Assembly: GCA_949752795.1 (NCBI GenBank) | Contig: OX457064.1 | Coordinates: 104,261,454 to 104,325,453 of the forward strand | DNA from: Hyperoodon ampullatus | Taxonomy: Eukaryota > Chordata > Mammalia > Artiodactyla > Ziphiidae | Length of the DNA stretch: 64,000 bases | Direction: 5' to 3' | Shown: positions 43,285 to 54,946 of the stretch, one piece after another | Layout: every line of letters begins with the position of its first letter | Position numbering within the stretch: the first letter of the stretch is position 1 | The notes under the pieces: model-generated | What the model was told of the DNA's origin: nothing | What the model saw: only the letters and a program-made list of their open reading frames with translations | Database searches by the model: none | Made by a program: the position numbers and the translations under genes

Positions 43285-44140
43285 TCTTTTTTATTGATGT
43301 ATAGTTGACTTACAATATTATATAAGTTACAGGTGTACAATAGGGGGATGTACAATTTTTTTGGTCAATCCCAAACTCTCTAACTATCCCTCCCCCTGAC
43401 CCTTCCCCCCGGTAACTATAGGTTCTCTGAGTCTGCGAGTCTGTTTCTGTTTTGTAAATAAGTTCATTTGTATTATTATTATTTTTTTAGATTCTGCATA
43501 TAAGTGATATCCTATGATATGTCTATTTTTCTGTCTGACCTCACTCAATATGACAATCTCTAGGTCCATCCATGTTGCTGCCAGTGGCATTATTTCATTC
43601 TTTTTAATAGCTGAGTAATATTCCCTTGTATATATGTACCACAACTTCTTTATCCATTCCTCTGTTGATGGACATTTAGGTTGCTTCCATGTCTTGGTTA
43701 TTGTAAACAGTGCTGCAATGAACATGGGGGTGCATGTATCCTTTCAGACCATGTTTTTCTCTGGGTATATGTCCAGGAGTGGACAGGACTGCAGGATCAT
43801 ATGGTAACTCTATTTTTAGTTTTTTAAGGAACCTCCATACTGTAATCCATAGTGGCTGCACCAACTTACATTCCTACCAACAGTGTAGGAGGGTTCCCTT
43901 CTCTCCACACCCTCTCCAGCATTTGTTGTTTGTAGATTTTTTGATAATGGCCATTCTGACCGGTGTGAGGTGATACCTCATTGTAGTTTTGATTTGCATG
44001 TCTCTAATAATTAGCGATGTTGACCATCTTTTCATGTGCCTCTTGGCCTTCTGAATGTCTTCTTTGGAGAAATGTCTGTTTAGGTCTTCTGCCCATTTTT
44101 GGATTAGGCTGTTTGTTTTTTTAATATTGAGCTGCATGAG
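43285..44140 (-). mobile_element. L1 3' end, antisense, with ORF2 C-terminal remnant
   Basis: Antisense L1 3' UTR (tgatgtatagttgacttaca, gttacaggtgtacaata), then reversed ORF2 coding for [20 protein letters not shown] and [20 protein letters not shown]. Frameshifts break it and the 5' 5 kb are absent. Not autonomous. Confidence 0.93.
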
Positions 44141-44720
44141 GTGGCGACCTGCAAGGGTGACCTAATCGTTCAGACCCAATGGGAGGGGTATCAGAGGACT
44201 CACCAGGAAGGCTGGGTGCACAGATTTGATCGAGAAGATTAGAACACGATGGAGGAGTGGGTAATCAGTTTCTCTGAAATTCTAATTAGGGGTAGCAATT
44301 GGGATCTGTAGTTTTTTCTTCTGTGCCGTCTCAACAAAACCAGTTAAGTCTTATTGCATCTATACATCACCATGTGTACAGGCCATAAGCAGGAGAAGGC
44401 CTATTTAGCTTGTTGCCTTTTGGCTTTTAATGGAACATCAATTTATACCTGTGTATTAAGCTCTTAGTGCGTATTGGATATTACCTTCCATTTTTCTGTC
44501 AAATACCTCTCCCACTTCCCCTTTCTCAGGCATCAGGGAGGAGTCTCTTGTGACTTTAAAAATGGTGAACATGGGACCTCCAGGAAGTAGAGGAATGAAC
44601 CAGGTGCTCACTAGACGTATGTTGGACCCTCCCAGAACTTTCCGATTGAGTTATTAAATTCCTCAAGGTTTTAAAATTCTACAATCAAGCATCAACTTTA
44701 TTAATTCCACAGTCTGTTAA
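44141..44720. other. Intergenic, no gene seen
   Basis: No nameable repeat or coding sequence. Confidence 0.5.
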
Positions 44721-45238
44721 GAAGTGGTCCCATTTAGGAATATTACTCAGCCATAAAAAGAATGAAATAATGCCATTTGCATCTCCATGGATGGACCTAG
44801 AGATGATCGTACTAAGTGAAGTAAGTCAGACAGAGAAAGACAAATATCATACAATGCCGCTTATGTGTAGAATCTAAAATAAGACACAGATGAACTTATC
44901 TATGAAACAGAATCAGACTCACAGACATAGAGAACAGACTTGTGGTTGCCAAGTGGGAGAGGGTCTGGGGGAGGGATGGGGTGGGAGTTTGGGGTTAGCA
45001 GTTGCAAACTGTTATATAGAGAATGGATAGACAACAAGGTCCTACTGTCTAGCACAGGGAACTGTATTCAATATCCTGTGATAAACCATAATGGAAAAGA
45101 ATATAAAAATAGAATGTATATATATGTTTAACTGAATCACTTTGCTGTACAGCAGAAATTAGCAGGACATTGTAAATCAACTACACTTCAATAAAAAAAA
45201 TAAACAAAGAAGTCAGACCCAAAAGAAATGGTCCCATT
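44721..45238 (+). mobile_element. L1 3' end insertion, sense, 14-bp TSD
   Basis: Element about 44735-45224: gaatattactcagccataaa, catggatggacctagagatg, cttgtggttgccaagtggga, cactttgctgtacagcagaa, A-rich tail. A TSD gaagtggtcccatt / gaaatggtcccatt flanks it (44721-44734, 45225-45238). 5'-truncated. Confidence 0.93.
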
Positions 45239-45339
45239 GAGAACCTAATGGCGTAAGCCTTGTTCAAAGTGTACCCAAAGGCATTGGCAGATTAGATGAG
45301 CAGCCCTCTCTAAAACAGGGAAGTAAGAGTCATGGGACC

Positions 45340-45817
45340 TGTGATGGTTATTTTATGTGTCCACTTGGTTGGCCTCTGGTGTCCAGTTGTTTGGCTGAAC
45401 ACTAGTCTAGATGTTACCATGAAGGTGTTTTGTAGATGTGGTTCACATCTACGATCAGCTGACATTAAAGACATCACCCTCCCTGATGTGGTTGGGCTGC
45501 ATCCCATCAACTGACGGCTTTACGAGCAAAAACTGAGGGTTTCTGGGGAAGAAGGAATTCTGCTGCAAGCCTGTTAACATAGACGTCCTGCCTGAGTTTC
45601 CAGCTTGCCTGGCTGCCCTGCAGATTTCAGACTCAAGACTGTAACACCAACTCTTTCCTGACTTCCTAAATGGTCAGCCAACACTCTTAAGTTTCAGATG
45701 CGCCAAGTCCCTCCAATCATGTGAGCCAATTCCTTAAAATAAATCCCTCTCTGGCCCCTGCCCTCACATCCATGCACATCTCCTTTTGGACCTGCTATTG
45801 GAGCCGAGACTGACACA
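45340..45817 (+). mobile_element. MLT1-like MaLR solitary LTR
   Basis: Starts tgtgatggttattttatgtg and ccacttggttggcc, continues tgatgtggttgggctgcatc, gccaattccttaaaataaat, and ends gagccgagactgacaca. TG...CA ends and an internal aataaa fit an LTR. No internal retroviral region adjoins it. Confidence 0.75.
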
Positions 45818-47221
45818 CCTGACCTCCAACCCCCTCTCTCGGGCTCAGGGCATCCTGGGAAATTGCCGGCAATGCTCTTTCCTCCTGAGCCCGGACCCGG
45901 CCTCAGAGGATACTAGAGATACTAGAGGATACAAACCAGAGGATACTAGAGAGGGAACCTGTTTGCTTTTCTAATTCTAGGAGACATTCTTCATGGGTGT
46001 TGACTAATAAATCAGTAATTACTCTCATATTAAGCACCAGTTAATTAATTTTTCAGCTAATGTTTGTGGGCTTCTGATGCCACAGTACTCTGTTTAACAT
46101 TAAGGGATAAGAGATGGACAAGGTACAGAGCATGGAAAGATCTGGGCTGAGCTGGGAGCTCCTGGGGGCAGAGGCAAGGGAGTGGCCAGGGCAGGGAGGC
46201 ATCACCAGTTCCCATGACCTCCACCACCCGCTACCTTTGATAAACCGCAGATACGGGAGGGAGGCAAGGCGGGATGCATGATGGGCGGAGAGAGGGGACC
46301 GCGTAGGCACCTGTGAGCTTGAAGCCAGAGAAGCCTGGGTTCACAGCGTCAGAGGACGCGCCCACCCCATCCCCCTTTTTAATGCTAGTGATCGTCAAGT
46401 GACCTCTTCGAGCCAACTAGATATTTCGTGACAGCAGTCACTGGGTGATGAGGGAGTCGAGTCTTTAAGCAGAAAGGACAGCGGGCCAAGGAGGGTGTAG
46501 GAAGCAGTGATGGAGTTGTGCTCTGGCGTGTGGAAGGCTACGGAGGTTGGGGGGTCTGACTGAAATAACAAATGATGCCCTTAATAAAGGAGGAGGAGCT
46601 TTGAAATGAATAGCAGCCCAAGATTGGAGATGAATTTTTTAAGTGTTTTCTAACACAAAAAATGTAGCAAATCAATTCCGACCATTAGGAAGTCATGAAG
46701 ACCTTGTAAGAAGAGCTCATTGCCAAAGGCAGATAGGGAATTCGTGGTGGGTCTGAAGGCCTGGATACAAGTGTCTCCAGGCATTAAGGGAATGGGCTTG
46801 CTTGCCTTTTGAACCCAAGTCATTATCTTTGAAATATCTCAGGGAACCGTGCAGAGAAGGCCAATCTGGGTGAGGAAGCTGCATTCCCACCCCCACTGCG
46901 CCCTCACCCGGCCCAGCCCGGCGGCTCTGATAGGGCATCAAGGGGTGTGTGGTAACGAGCTGGGTCTGCATCCATCTGGTGCTCCTGGGACGCGCTGACC
47001 CCCTGGATGGTGGCTGTTGACCGCTGGCAGATGTGATGGGACCGCTGCAAACGTGGACAGGAAGCAAAGGACTCGGGAGCCTGGATATATGGGGAGCTCC
47101 TGGGACCGGAAGAAGTGAACAGTGGGTCTTGGATCATCACACGTCACAAACCAGGAACATTTGGACCGTGGGCTGCTAGCTCCTGTGGGTTTTTGGGTCT
47201 AAAGCACACTCATGAAAATTC
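45818..47221. other. Intergenic, no gene seen; small tandem
   Basis: A small imperfect tandem of gaggatactaga lies at about 45,905-45,954. Otherwise no nameable repeat and no supported coding sequence. Confidence 0.5.
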
Positions 47222-47350
47222 CCCCTTAATCTTTTTTTTCCTTAATAAGTAATTTTTTTTCATTTTTAAATAATATTTTTTATTGAAGTTTAGTTGATTT
47301 ACAATGTTGTGTTAATTTCTGCTGTACAGCAGAGTGATTCAGTTATATAT

Positions 47351-47402
<52 letters not shown>

Positions 47403-47575
47403 TCTTTTTCATATTCTTTTCCATTAGGGTTTATCCCAGGATATTAAACATAGTTCCCTGTGCTGTACAGTAGGACCTTGTTGTTTACCCATCCTACATA
47501 TAATAGTTTGCATCTGCTAATCCCAACCTCATACTCCATCCTTCCCCCAACCTCTTCCCCCTTCCCCTTAATCTT
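47222..47575 (-). mobile_element. L1 3' end insertion, antisense, 12-bp TSD, with TA microsatellite
   Basis: Element 47234-47563: gaagtttagttgatttacaa, tgctgtacagcagagtgatt, ccctgtgctgtacagtagga. A TSD ccccttaatctt flanks it (47222-47233, 47564-47575). An expanded TA run lies inside at 47,344-47,400. Confidence 0.93.
47344..47400. repeat. (TA)n microsatellite inside L1
   Basis: AT-only dinucleotide run with a few ac interruptions near its start. Confidence 0.95.
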
Positions 47576-47616
47576 AAATTGTTCAAGCACACCATTTAAA
47601 CACGGGTAAATGACCT

Positions 47617-47858
47617 TGGCCTCTAGCTTTTTCTTTCTTTTTTTTTTTTTTTGTGGTACACGGGCCTCTCACTGTTGTGGCCTCTCCCGTTGTGGAGCAC
47701 AGGCTCCGGACGCGCAGGCTCAGCGGCCATGGCTCACGGGCCCAGCCGCTCTGCGGCATTTGGGATCTTCCTGGACCGGGGCACGAACCCGTGTCCCTTG
47801 CATCGGCAGGCGGACTCTCAACCACTGTGCCACCAGGGAAGCCCTGGCCTCTGGCTTT
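47617..47858 (-). mobile_element. Young CHR-type SINE, antisense, 14-bp TSD
   Basis: Element 47631-47844: poly-T, gtggtacacgggcctctcac, end caccagggaagccc. A TSD tggcctctagcttt / tggcctctggcttt flanks it (47617-47630, 47845-47858). Confidence 0.94.
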
Positions 47859-48059
47859 GATGTCCTCAGACCCCTTCCTCTTCAGCACAAATCCTGCTTC
47901 AGCTTCTGGACCCCTGACACTGATGCTGGTCCCTCTTCACGGCCATCTCTGTCTGATTCACCTTCCTGTGGGTTTACTGCTCAACTCTCGAGCTGTATGT
48001 TAAATGCCTTGATGGTTGCAATCGTACTCTACTTTGTAAAGTTCAATAATAAGTAGTAA

Positions 48060-48720
48060 TGATAGCCATAGGTAGCATTTACAGTGTGCCAGGTCCGTAC
48101 ATGGATCCATTTAATCCTATTATAAGTGAGGACAGGCCCTGCATCTATTGAGTATTTGCTGTGTGCCAGACACTGAACCAGGCCATTCACCGTAGTTTGA
48201 TTATATCATCCTCAAATCTACTGAGGGCCTAGTGTGTTGTTTTTTTAAAAATTGAAGTAAAGTTGATTTACAATGTTGTTAGTTTCAGGTGTACAGCAAA
48301 GTGATTCAGTTATACATATATATACACATATCAATTTTTTCAGATTCTTTTCCGTTATAGGTTATTACAAAATGTTGAGTATAGTTCCCCGTGCTCTACA
48401 GTAAGTCCTTGCTGTTTATCTATTTTATATATAGTAGTCTGTGTATATGTTAATCCCAAACTCCTAATTTATTCCTCCACCCGCTTTCCCCTTTGGGAAC
48501 CATAAGTGTGGGTCTATTTCTGTTTTGTATATAAGTTCACTTGTATCTTTTTTTTTTTTTTTTTTAGATTCCACATCTAAGCGATATGATATTTATCTTT
48601 CTTTGTCTAGGCCTAGTGTTCTTATTCTCATTTTACAGATGAACAAACAAAGAGGTGGGCTGGGGCCCCGTCAAGCAGGGAGCAAGTGGGGGAAGAGGAG
48701 GACTTAAATATACCAGGTCC
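48060..48720 (+). repeat. MIR pieces split by L1
   Basis: MIR-like sequence at 48,060-48,235 (tagcatttacagtgtgccag, tatttgctgtgtgccagaca) resumes after the L1 at 48,620 (tctcattttacagatgaaca, aacaaagaggtgggctgggg). The first part looks like two MIR 5' regions in tandem. Confidence 0.65.
48226..48619 (-). mobile_element. L1 3' end insertion, antisense, inside MIR
   Basis: Element 48236-48609: gaagtaaagttgatttacaa, gtttcaggtgtacagcaaag, gtatagttccccgtgctcta, attccacatctaagcgatat. A TSD ggcctagtgt flanks it (48226-48235, 48610-48619). Confidence 0.92.
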
Positions 48721-49129
48721 TCGACCCCGAACCACAGACCGCCAGTCCCCAGGGACCTCCAGAATGGCAAGACCACGCATTTCTGTCATGCGATCCCCTC
48801 AGTCTGAGGTACTTTGTTACGAGAGCCCTAGCAAACGAATACGGTATTCATGGTTCAGATCCTCAAAAACGCTGGTGCCTCCAAACCACCCCCAACGGCC
48901 TGTGTGCTGACTTTGACCACAGCAGCCTGTGATCCGTGGAGTCACATGCCGGGCTGCTTCACAGAACTTTCCATGAACTTTCTCCTTGAATTGACCGGCG
49001 ATCCTGGGGGTGGAGGGTTCTCAATATCTGCCCAACTAGCTTGGAAAAGAGGGAGAAGACTAGGACTTTGCTTAAGCCTAGAACAAATATCTTCCCTTGG
49101 ATGTCATCTGATGCCTTTTATTTAAAACT
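48721..49129. other. Intergenic, no gene seen
   Basis: Unassigned. Short open frames only, no family signature. Confidence 0.5.
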
Positions 49130-49468
49130 TTTTTTGACTTAATTTTTTTATTTTTTAATATAATTTTAAAGGGTACACTCCATTTACAGTAATTACAAAA
49201 TATTGGCTCTATTCCCCGTGTTGTACAATACATCCTCGTAGCCTGTCTTTCACTCAGTAGTTTGCACGTCCCACTCCACCATCCCTATATTGCCTCTCCC
49301 CCTTCCCTCTCCCCACTGGTAGCCACTAGTTTGTTCTCCATATCTGTGAGTCCTGCTGCTTTTTCGTTATATTCACTGGTTTGTTGTATTTTTTAGAGTC
49401 CACATATAAGTGATGTCATACAGTATTTGTCTTTTTCTGTCTGACTTATTTCACATAGCACAACACCA
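49130..49468 (-). mobile_element. L1 3' UTR fragment, antisense
   Basis: Landmarks: gtaattacaaaatattggct, ttgtacaatacatcctcgta, agccactagtttgttctcca, gagtccacatataagtgatg. Ends against a MIR. Confidence 0.85.
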
Positions 49469-49469
49469 A

Positions 49470-49640
49470 TCATCATAATAATAATGACATGGATTGGTTT
49501 AAGCACTTATACTCTGCCAGGCACGGTTCTAAATGCTTTCTGTGATCAATTCCTCTAATTCTGACAAAACCTTGTGAATCGCTATTGTCATGCTCGAACA
49601 GAAGCATGAAGAGGCACTTGCTGACTAGCATGTGCTTAAT
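49470..49640 (+). repeat. MIR element
   Basis: MIR order: aagcacttatactctgccag, gcacggttctaaatgctttc, aattctgacaaaaccttgtg. Diverged. Confidence 0.65.
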
Positions 49641-51211
49641 AAACAACGTTGATTTTATTTTTTTGCACCTGAAAGGCCTTAAAGATTAGTATTTGGTTTT
49701 TGTTTTTGTTTTCACTATTCAGATAAAATAATTCTGGCCCTCATCTCCAAAATTTGTGGGAGGTTTGGCATCTCATTGATATTTTGATGATTTTGTGGGC
49801 CGAGGGGGATATATACTCCCATTTTTCCATGCATAGAAATTGAAAATACTTATTTTAAAATTAGGGATGGTGATAGAAAGGAAGCTGGGTGGAGACAAAT
49901 CAATTAAGAACTTGGAAAGCCAGCTCAAATAATCTACCATATTCATATTCTTCAATACCTTGCCCCAGCAAAAACATAAGCTATGCTGTATGTAATGAGA
50001 TACTGTGCACATTTGGATTAAGGGATGGGTTTGCCAGGAAGCTGACTGGGGTGCTGATCTAGAATATATATTTAGACAATATTTAAGTAACTCAGAAACA
50101 CAATACCCGCTTCCCCGTATCCTGACATAATGAACAAAATGTAAATTATTAGCCCCATTCATGCGATAGTAGACTCATAAAAAAATTCATTGCCATCCAC
50201 TCCAACTAGGGTAGAACGTTATATGACACTCAAGGCATTTAATGAATGTCTTATTTGGAATATAAAGAGATATAATATGTTTACTAATAGAAAAGTCATG
50301 TCTTTCCACCTTTGCTAAATATACGCTGGCCGAATGTTAAAGACTTGCTCTGAAGGGGCATCATAGTCCTGATTTTCTGGGCAGAACTTCATTTCCCGGT
50401 CCAGCTCTGCTTTACAGTGCCCTGGGCTGGCCCCCAGCAGTGTCTGGGTTGGTGCGCCCTCTTACCTCTCTTTCTGTACACCTTCCACATTCTGAGACCC
50501 CCATCGCTATTCCTCACATACCTGGCTTCCTAAAGCTGCTTTTGTGACCCTGAAGATTGCCCCAGTCCGCTTTTAAATGGGGTCACCAGAAAACAATACA
50601 GGACACCCAGTTAAATGGAAATTTCTGATAAACAACAAATAATTTTTGAGCATAACTATGTCCTATGCAATATTTCCAGCACATTCCAAACATTGTATGG
50701 GACAAACTTATACTAAAAAGTTACTCATTGTTTACCTTAAACTTTGTTACATCTGGCACCTTTCCTTGCCCTGGTAGACCTCAGTAGTGATTTTGAGTAA
50801 TTTCTTGGTAGAAAGGTGTGTGTGTGTGTGTGTGTTTGTGGTGGAAGTGTATAAGTGACTGCTTGATTGGGTAAGTTAATTTGGTTTATAATTTAACAAC
50901 AAAATCATCTCTTAGTGAAAACAAGAATATGAATGGTAAGCCCACTGTACAGAATGCTGTCCTGTACACGATCACTGGACACTTTGACGGTGCTTGTGAG
51001 AGGCGTGTCTCTTTTCCTTTATCAGTGAGCACACGAGAAGGTCAAGTGCCTGTTCTCCACATTCTGCTTCTCCAAACCACAGGAAGCTTTCTTTTGGTTC
51101 AACCCACTCATGCCTTCCATTAATTAGTACATAACGGTGTTTAAAAGACCTGAGCTGAAAATCTGGAGGCCAAGATTTCAATCCTGGGTCCTCACTTATT
51201 AATTGTGTGAA
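49641..51211. other. Intergenic, no gene seen
   Basis: AT-rich sequence with a short GT run near 50,817-50,835. I see no nameable repeat and no supported coding sequence. Confidence 0.5.
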
Positions 51212-51454
51212 CCTCAGTGTATTTCCTTTTTTTTTTTTTTTTTTTTTTTACTGTACGCGGGCCTCTCACTGTTGTGGCCTTTCCCGTTGCGGAGCACAGG
51301 CTCCGGACGCGCAGGCTCAGCGGCCATGGCTCACGGGCCCAGCCGCTCCACGGCATGTGGGATCTTCCCGGACCGGGGCACGAACCCGTGTCCCCCGCAT
51401 CGGCAGGCAGACTCTCAACCACTGCGCCACCAGGGAAGCCCCTCAGTGTATTTC
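51212..51454 (-). mobile_element. Young CHR-type SINE, antisense, 14-bp TSD
   Basis: Element 51226-51440: poly-T, ctgtacgcgggcctctcact, end caccagggaagccc. A TSD cctcagtgtatttc flanks it (51212-51225, 51441-51454). Confidence 0.95.
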
Positions 51455-52462
51455 TTAACCTCTAACCCTCAGTTTCCTGGTCCCCAAATGGAGGATGTAA
51501 ATTGAGCTGTCGAGGTTGCCGGGAGGGGGAAAGCTGCTAGGGATGCGAGAGCGTGAGATGGGCCGTCTCTGGGTACCTGGTCCTTCGCTCTCTTCCCTGC
51601 CTTTGCCCTCCGACTGCTTAGGTTTCCGGGGGTTGGGGGAGCGTCACCCGTCAAGATGTGTGATTCCGGATGCCCGCGGTCAGCCTGAACCTTGGAAGCA
51701 GGTTTCCAGGCCGCATGTCCCATAGGCGGACACCAGAGGGCGTCCCAGCACCGCCGACCGCTCTGGTCCTGGGCGGCTCGCGGATCTGGCTCCGGGCTGA
51801 GCGCCGAGTGTGCGGGGCCCCGCGTGGCTGCAAAGTGCTGCGCTCACGATCCATCCTCAGAGGGCAGTTCCGAGCTGAAATCCGAGGGAAGGGAGGACAG
51901 ATTACATGCATGAACCCTTCCAGGTTATTTAAAAACTTCATCACAGCACGGAGTGGTAATGAACCAAATGGGATTTGGGTGACAGAGAGCAAACTATTTT
52001 GCGATCTTACCTTCAGAGAGGGTGTGCCCCTAAAACCCTCATGGCCCTTTGGAAACGAGAAGTCAGAGGAAAGGCCGAGCCTAGGTCCAGGGCCCCCCGC
52101 TCCCTGCTGGCCGTGCACCCAGCTTGCTCACTGTGCAGGATTCGCCCGGGAGGTGGACCCAGATGCCTGAACCCAGGAGGGCTGAGGTGACTGTCACCAA
52201 ATCCTCGTGCTGGGGGGGTCCAGGAGCCTCCCTGTCTCAGGGCTACAATTTTTTTTTCTCTCTCTCTCTATCTCTCTCACCCCCCCCCCACCCCGTGCTT
52301 CACCCACCAGAAGCCGCAACTCAGAGGGGGGCAAGGTGCTGCACCCCAACTGTAGGATTGACCCCGATGGTGAGAAAGAGGTCAGCTCAGCACAGGAGTC
52401 AGTATGCACGATGGCGATGCTGAATAAGGAAGAGGATATAGGATCAGTACTCACTGCTTAAG
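51455..52462. other. Intergenic non-repeat stretch with CpG block and CT run
   Basis: Contains the CpG-dense block at 51,690-51,880 and a pyrimidine run (CT)n/C(n) at about 52,250-52,292. Overlapping open frames exist on both strands, as expected for GC-rich DNA; no conserved protein is recognised. Confidence 0.5.
51690..51880. promoter_or_regulatory. CpG-dense block with CTCF-like site, candidate regulatory element
   Basis: By hand count there are about 18 CpG in about 175 bp of GC-rich sequence, close to the number expected without CpG depletion. The surrounding DNA is CpG-poor outside SINEs. The segment at 51,730-51,744 (acaccagagggcgtc) resembles the CTCF core. No promoter element or transcript is visible. 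It could be an enhancer, insulator or small CpG island; function is inferred. Confidence 0.4.
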
Positions 52463-52696
52463 AAGGCATGAAAGGGCTTCCCCGGTGGCGCAGTGGTGGA
52501 GAGTCCGCCTGCCGATGCAGGGGACACGGGTTCGTGCCCCGGTCTGGGAGGATCCCACATGCCGCGGAGCGGCTGGGCCCGTGAGCCATGGCCGCTGAGC
52601 CTGCGCGTCCGGAGCCTGTGCTCCGCAACGGGAGAGGCCACAACAGTGAGAGGCCCGCGTACTGCAAAGAAAAAAAAAAAAAAAAAAAGGCATGAA
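52463..52696 (+). mobile_element. Young CHR-type SINE, 10-bp TSD
   Basis: Element 52473-52686: gggcttccccggtggcgcag, B box ggttcgtgccc, end gcgtactgc and poly-A. A TSD aaggcatgaa flanks it (52463-52472, 52687-52696). Confidence 0.94.
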
Positions 52697-54394
52697 GGTG
52701 TGTCATCCATTTAAGAAAGCTTTTAGCTTAAAATGGATAAAATAAGGTTTTGGTGAACGAATAAATGGAACTAATTGAGTCATCTAGAAATTTTATGTAA
52801 GAGACCATAGCTGAGAAGTTGCTGTGTTGATTCGTAAAGACAAAGGTCCTCCGTACTTGGCCGGCTTTAATGGATGGTAAGGATGAAAACGTTTCCACAG
52901 GGCCTTTGGGAGTGAGTGTTGTCAGGGAGCCGCACGGGTGGGTGCGTGGGGATGGACAGACGGCAGGAGGGCCCCTCCCCTCCATCCGCCCGAGATGCTT
53001 CCCCCTCCTCTCCCTTCTCCATCCATCCCCTGTTTCTAACATCCGCTTTGCACTGTGGTGTGTGAGCCTGGGTCATAGAAACCCCATCCTTCACTTCCTA
53101 CACCCAAGGCGCCCACCGCCACACTGATGGGCTGGAGCTGCCTTACCATCTCACCTTGAATGCGCAGGTGCCCAGAAGGAAACATTCAGCACCTTCTTGA
53201 CCCTTGAGATTTTGTAGTCTTATTAGGAAAACTATATATGTTTATATGTGATCAAGGTTAAGCCTCTGATCTATCTACAAATGCTGCAGGATTTCAGAGG
53301 AGAAATGAGAGTGAAAAGATGGTGTTTGGCTGGACTTTCGCTGTCAGGTGAAATGTTTTGGAGGGGAGCCCAGGGTGGGTGCTGGAGCCGGCATTATTCT
53401 CAGTTGGAGAGATTGGGGGTGAGCCGCAGTGCACCTCACCAGCAGGGTGATGTAGAGAAATGACCTTCTTTTACACAAGGCACTTTTTATCTGACAGGAG
53501 AGCTGAGAACGCAAACACCACTTCTCAGAGAACAGACCAGTGCACCAAGGTATAGGACTGTGATCCCACCTGCCTGTTTCACTTGTCTTCATAGGAGTCT
53601 AAGATTGACCAGTAGATTTAACTGAAGTTCTTTCAAAAGAGCATCTAATCCACACCAGGTTTTAAATACGAAAACCAAAACATTTAGTGGGCTATATTCT
53701 ATGGACTTTTATGCCATATACACATCTTAGGCACAGAGCTATGGCTTTTGAAATACATACAGCACTGCCTGATCTATGCCCTTGGGTTGTGCAGTCTTGT
53801 TCTTGGCGACCTGGAGAAATTGGAAGGTTCTTCATCACCAGCAGGCTGTGGGCAGCCCTGGAGATAAGAGGTCTGCAGAGCTCCTTGAGGCCACAGGGGA
53901 CACGTTGGACAGCGGGACGGTGTAGTAGTTCTATTGTCCTAAAGATAATGGAAGATGAGGAGATCCCTTACTTGTAGGATATTTAATTCAAGGCAACCAA
54001 AATTTGTTCGATGCGCTTTCTAGAGAGAGTGAGCCTCGTAATGAGTGAGAGTTGGACTGTCCCCTCAGGGAGGGTGGTGGATGCTGCGATGCACCACATA
54101 CATCTCCCTCCCCCCTGCCCCCAGTGATGAAGGTCTTAGCTCCAGCAGACACCTCTCAGCCGGCAGCCCCCATGGGGATGCCTGGGCTGCAGAGAGCCTC
54201 CCCAAGGTCACATCCATTGCCTGGACCCCTGTTCTCCCGCCCACTCCCCCTCCAGCGACTCGCTGAAGTGGGGGGAGGGGGGTAACAGAGTCACTGCCGT
54301 CTGGCCTCAACTTGGATCAACTCTGAAGGGTGGTCCCTGGCTCCCAGCCTCCACCCAGGGTCAGCTGAAGTCTTACTTAGACTGCATCCGGCTT
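52697..54394. other. Intergenic, no gene seen
   Basis: Unassigned unique-looking sequence; no named repeat, no supported coding sequence. Confidence 0.5.
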
Positions 54395-54946
54395 GACCCC
54401 TCCCTCTTCCCAGTGCTCCCCTCCCCTCCCCTTTCCTCCCCTTCCCTTCCTTTCTCTCCCCTTCCCTCCCCACCCCCACCCCCATCCCCACCCCCAACCC
54501 CCTCCCCACCCCATCCCCATCCCCATCCCCATCCCCACCCCCAACCCCCTCCCCATCCCCATCCCCACCCCCACCCCATGCCCATCCCCATCCTCACCCC
54601 CATCCCCACCCCCAACCCCCTCCCCACCCCCAACCCCCACCCCCACCCCCACCCCCACCCCCACCCGCAACCCCCTCCCCACCCCCACCCCATCCCCACC
54701 CCCCTCCCCACCCCCACCCCCATCCCCCTCCCCACCCCCACCCCATCCCCACCCCCATCCCCACCCCCACCCCATCCCCATCCCCATCCCCACCCCCACC
54801 CCACCCCCACCCCCATCCCCACCCCCACCCCCACCCCCACCCCCATCCCCATCCCCACCCCCACCCCCATCCCCACCCCCACCCCCCTCCCCCTCCCCAC
54901 CCCCACCCCCATCCCCATCTCCATCTCCGTCTCTATCTCCATCTCA
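54395..54946. repeat. C-rich low-complexity array: pyrimidine lead-in plus (CCCCAY)n
   Basis: A CCCTT/CCCCT-type pyrimidine tract (about 54,395-54,478) leads into about 450 bp of CCCCAC/CCCCAT/CCCCCA units, ending in an (ATCTCC)n stretch to about 54,946. The minus strand is a long series of G4-5 runs with quadruplex potential. Open frames of about 200 codons (Pro/Thr/His/Ser on plus, Gly/Val/Met/Trp on minus) are composition artefacts. Confidence 0.95.

Noticed and set aside
51670..52170. 166-codon plus-strand frame and a 155-codon minus-strand frame over the CpG block
   Set aside because: Overlapping frames on both strands in GC-rich DNA, no domain and no transcript signals.
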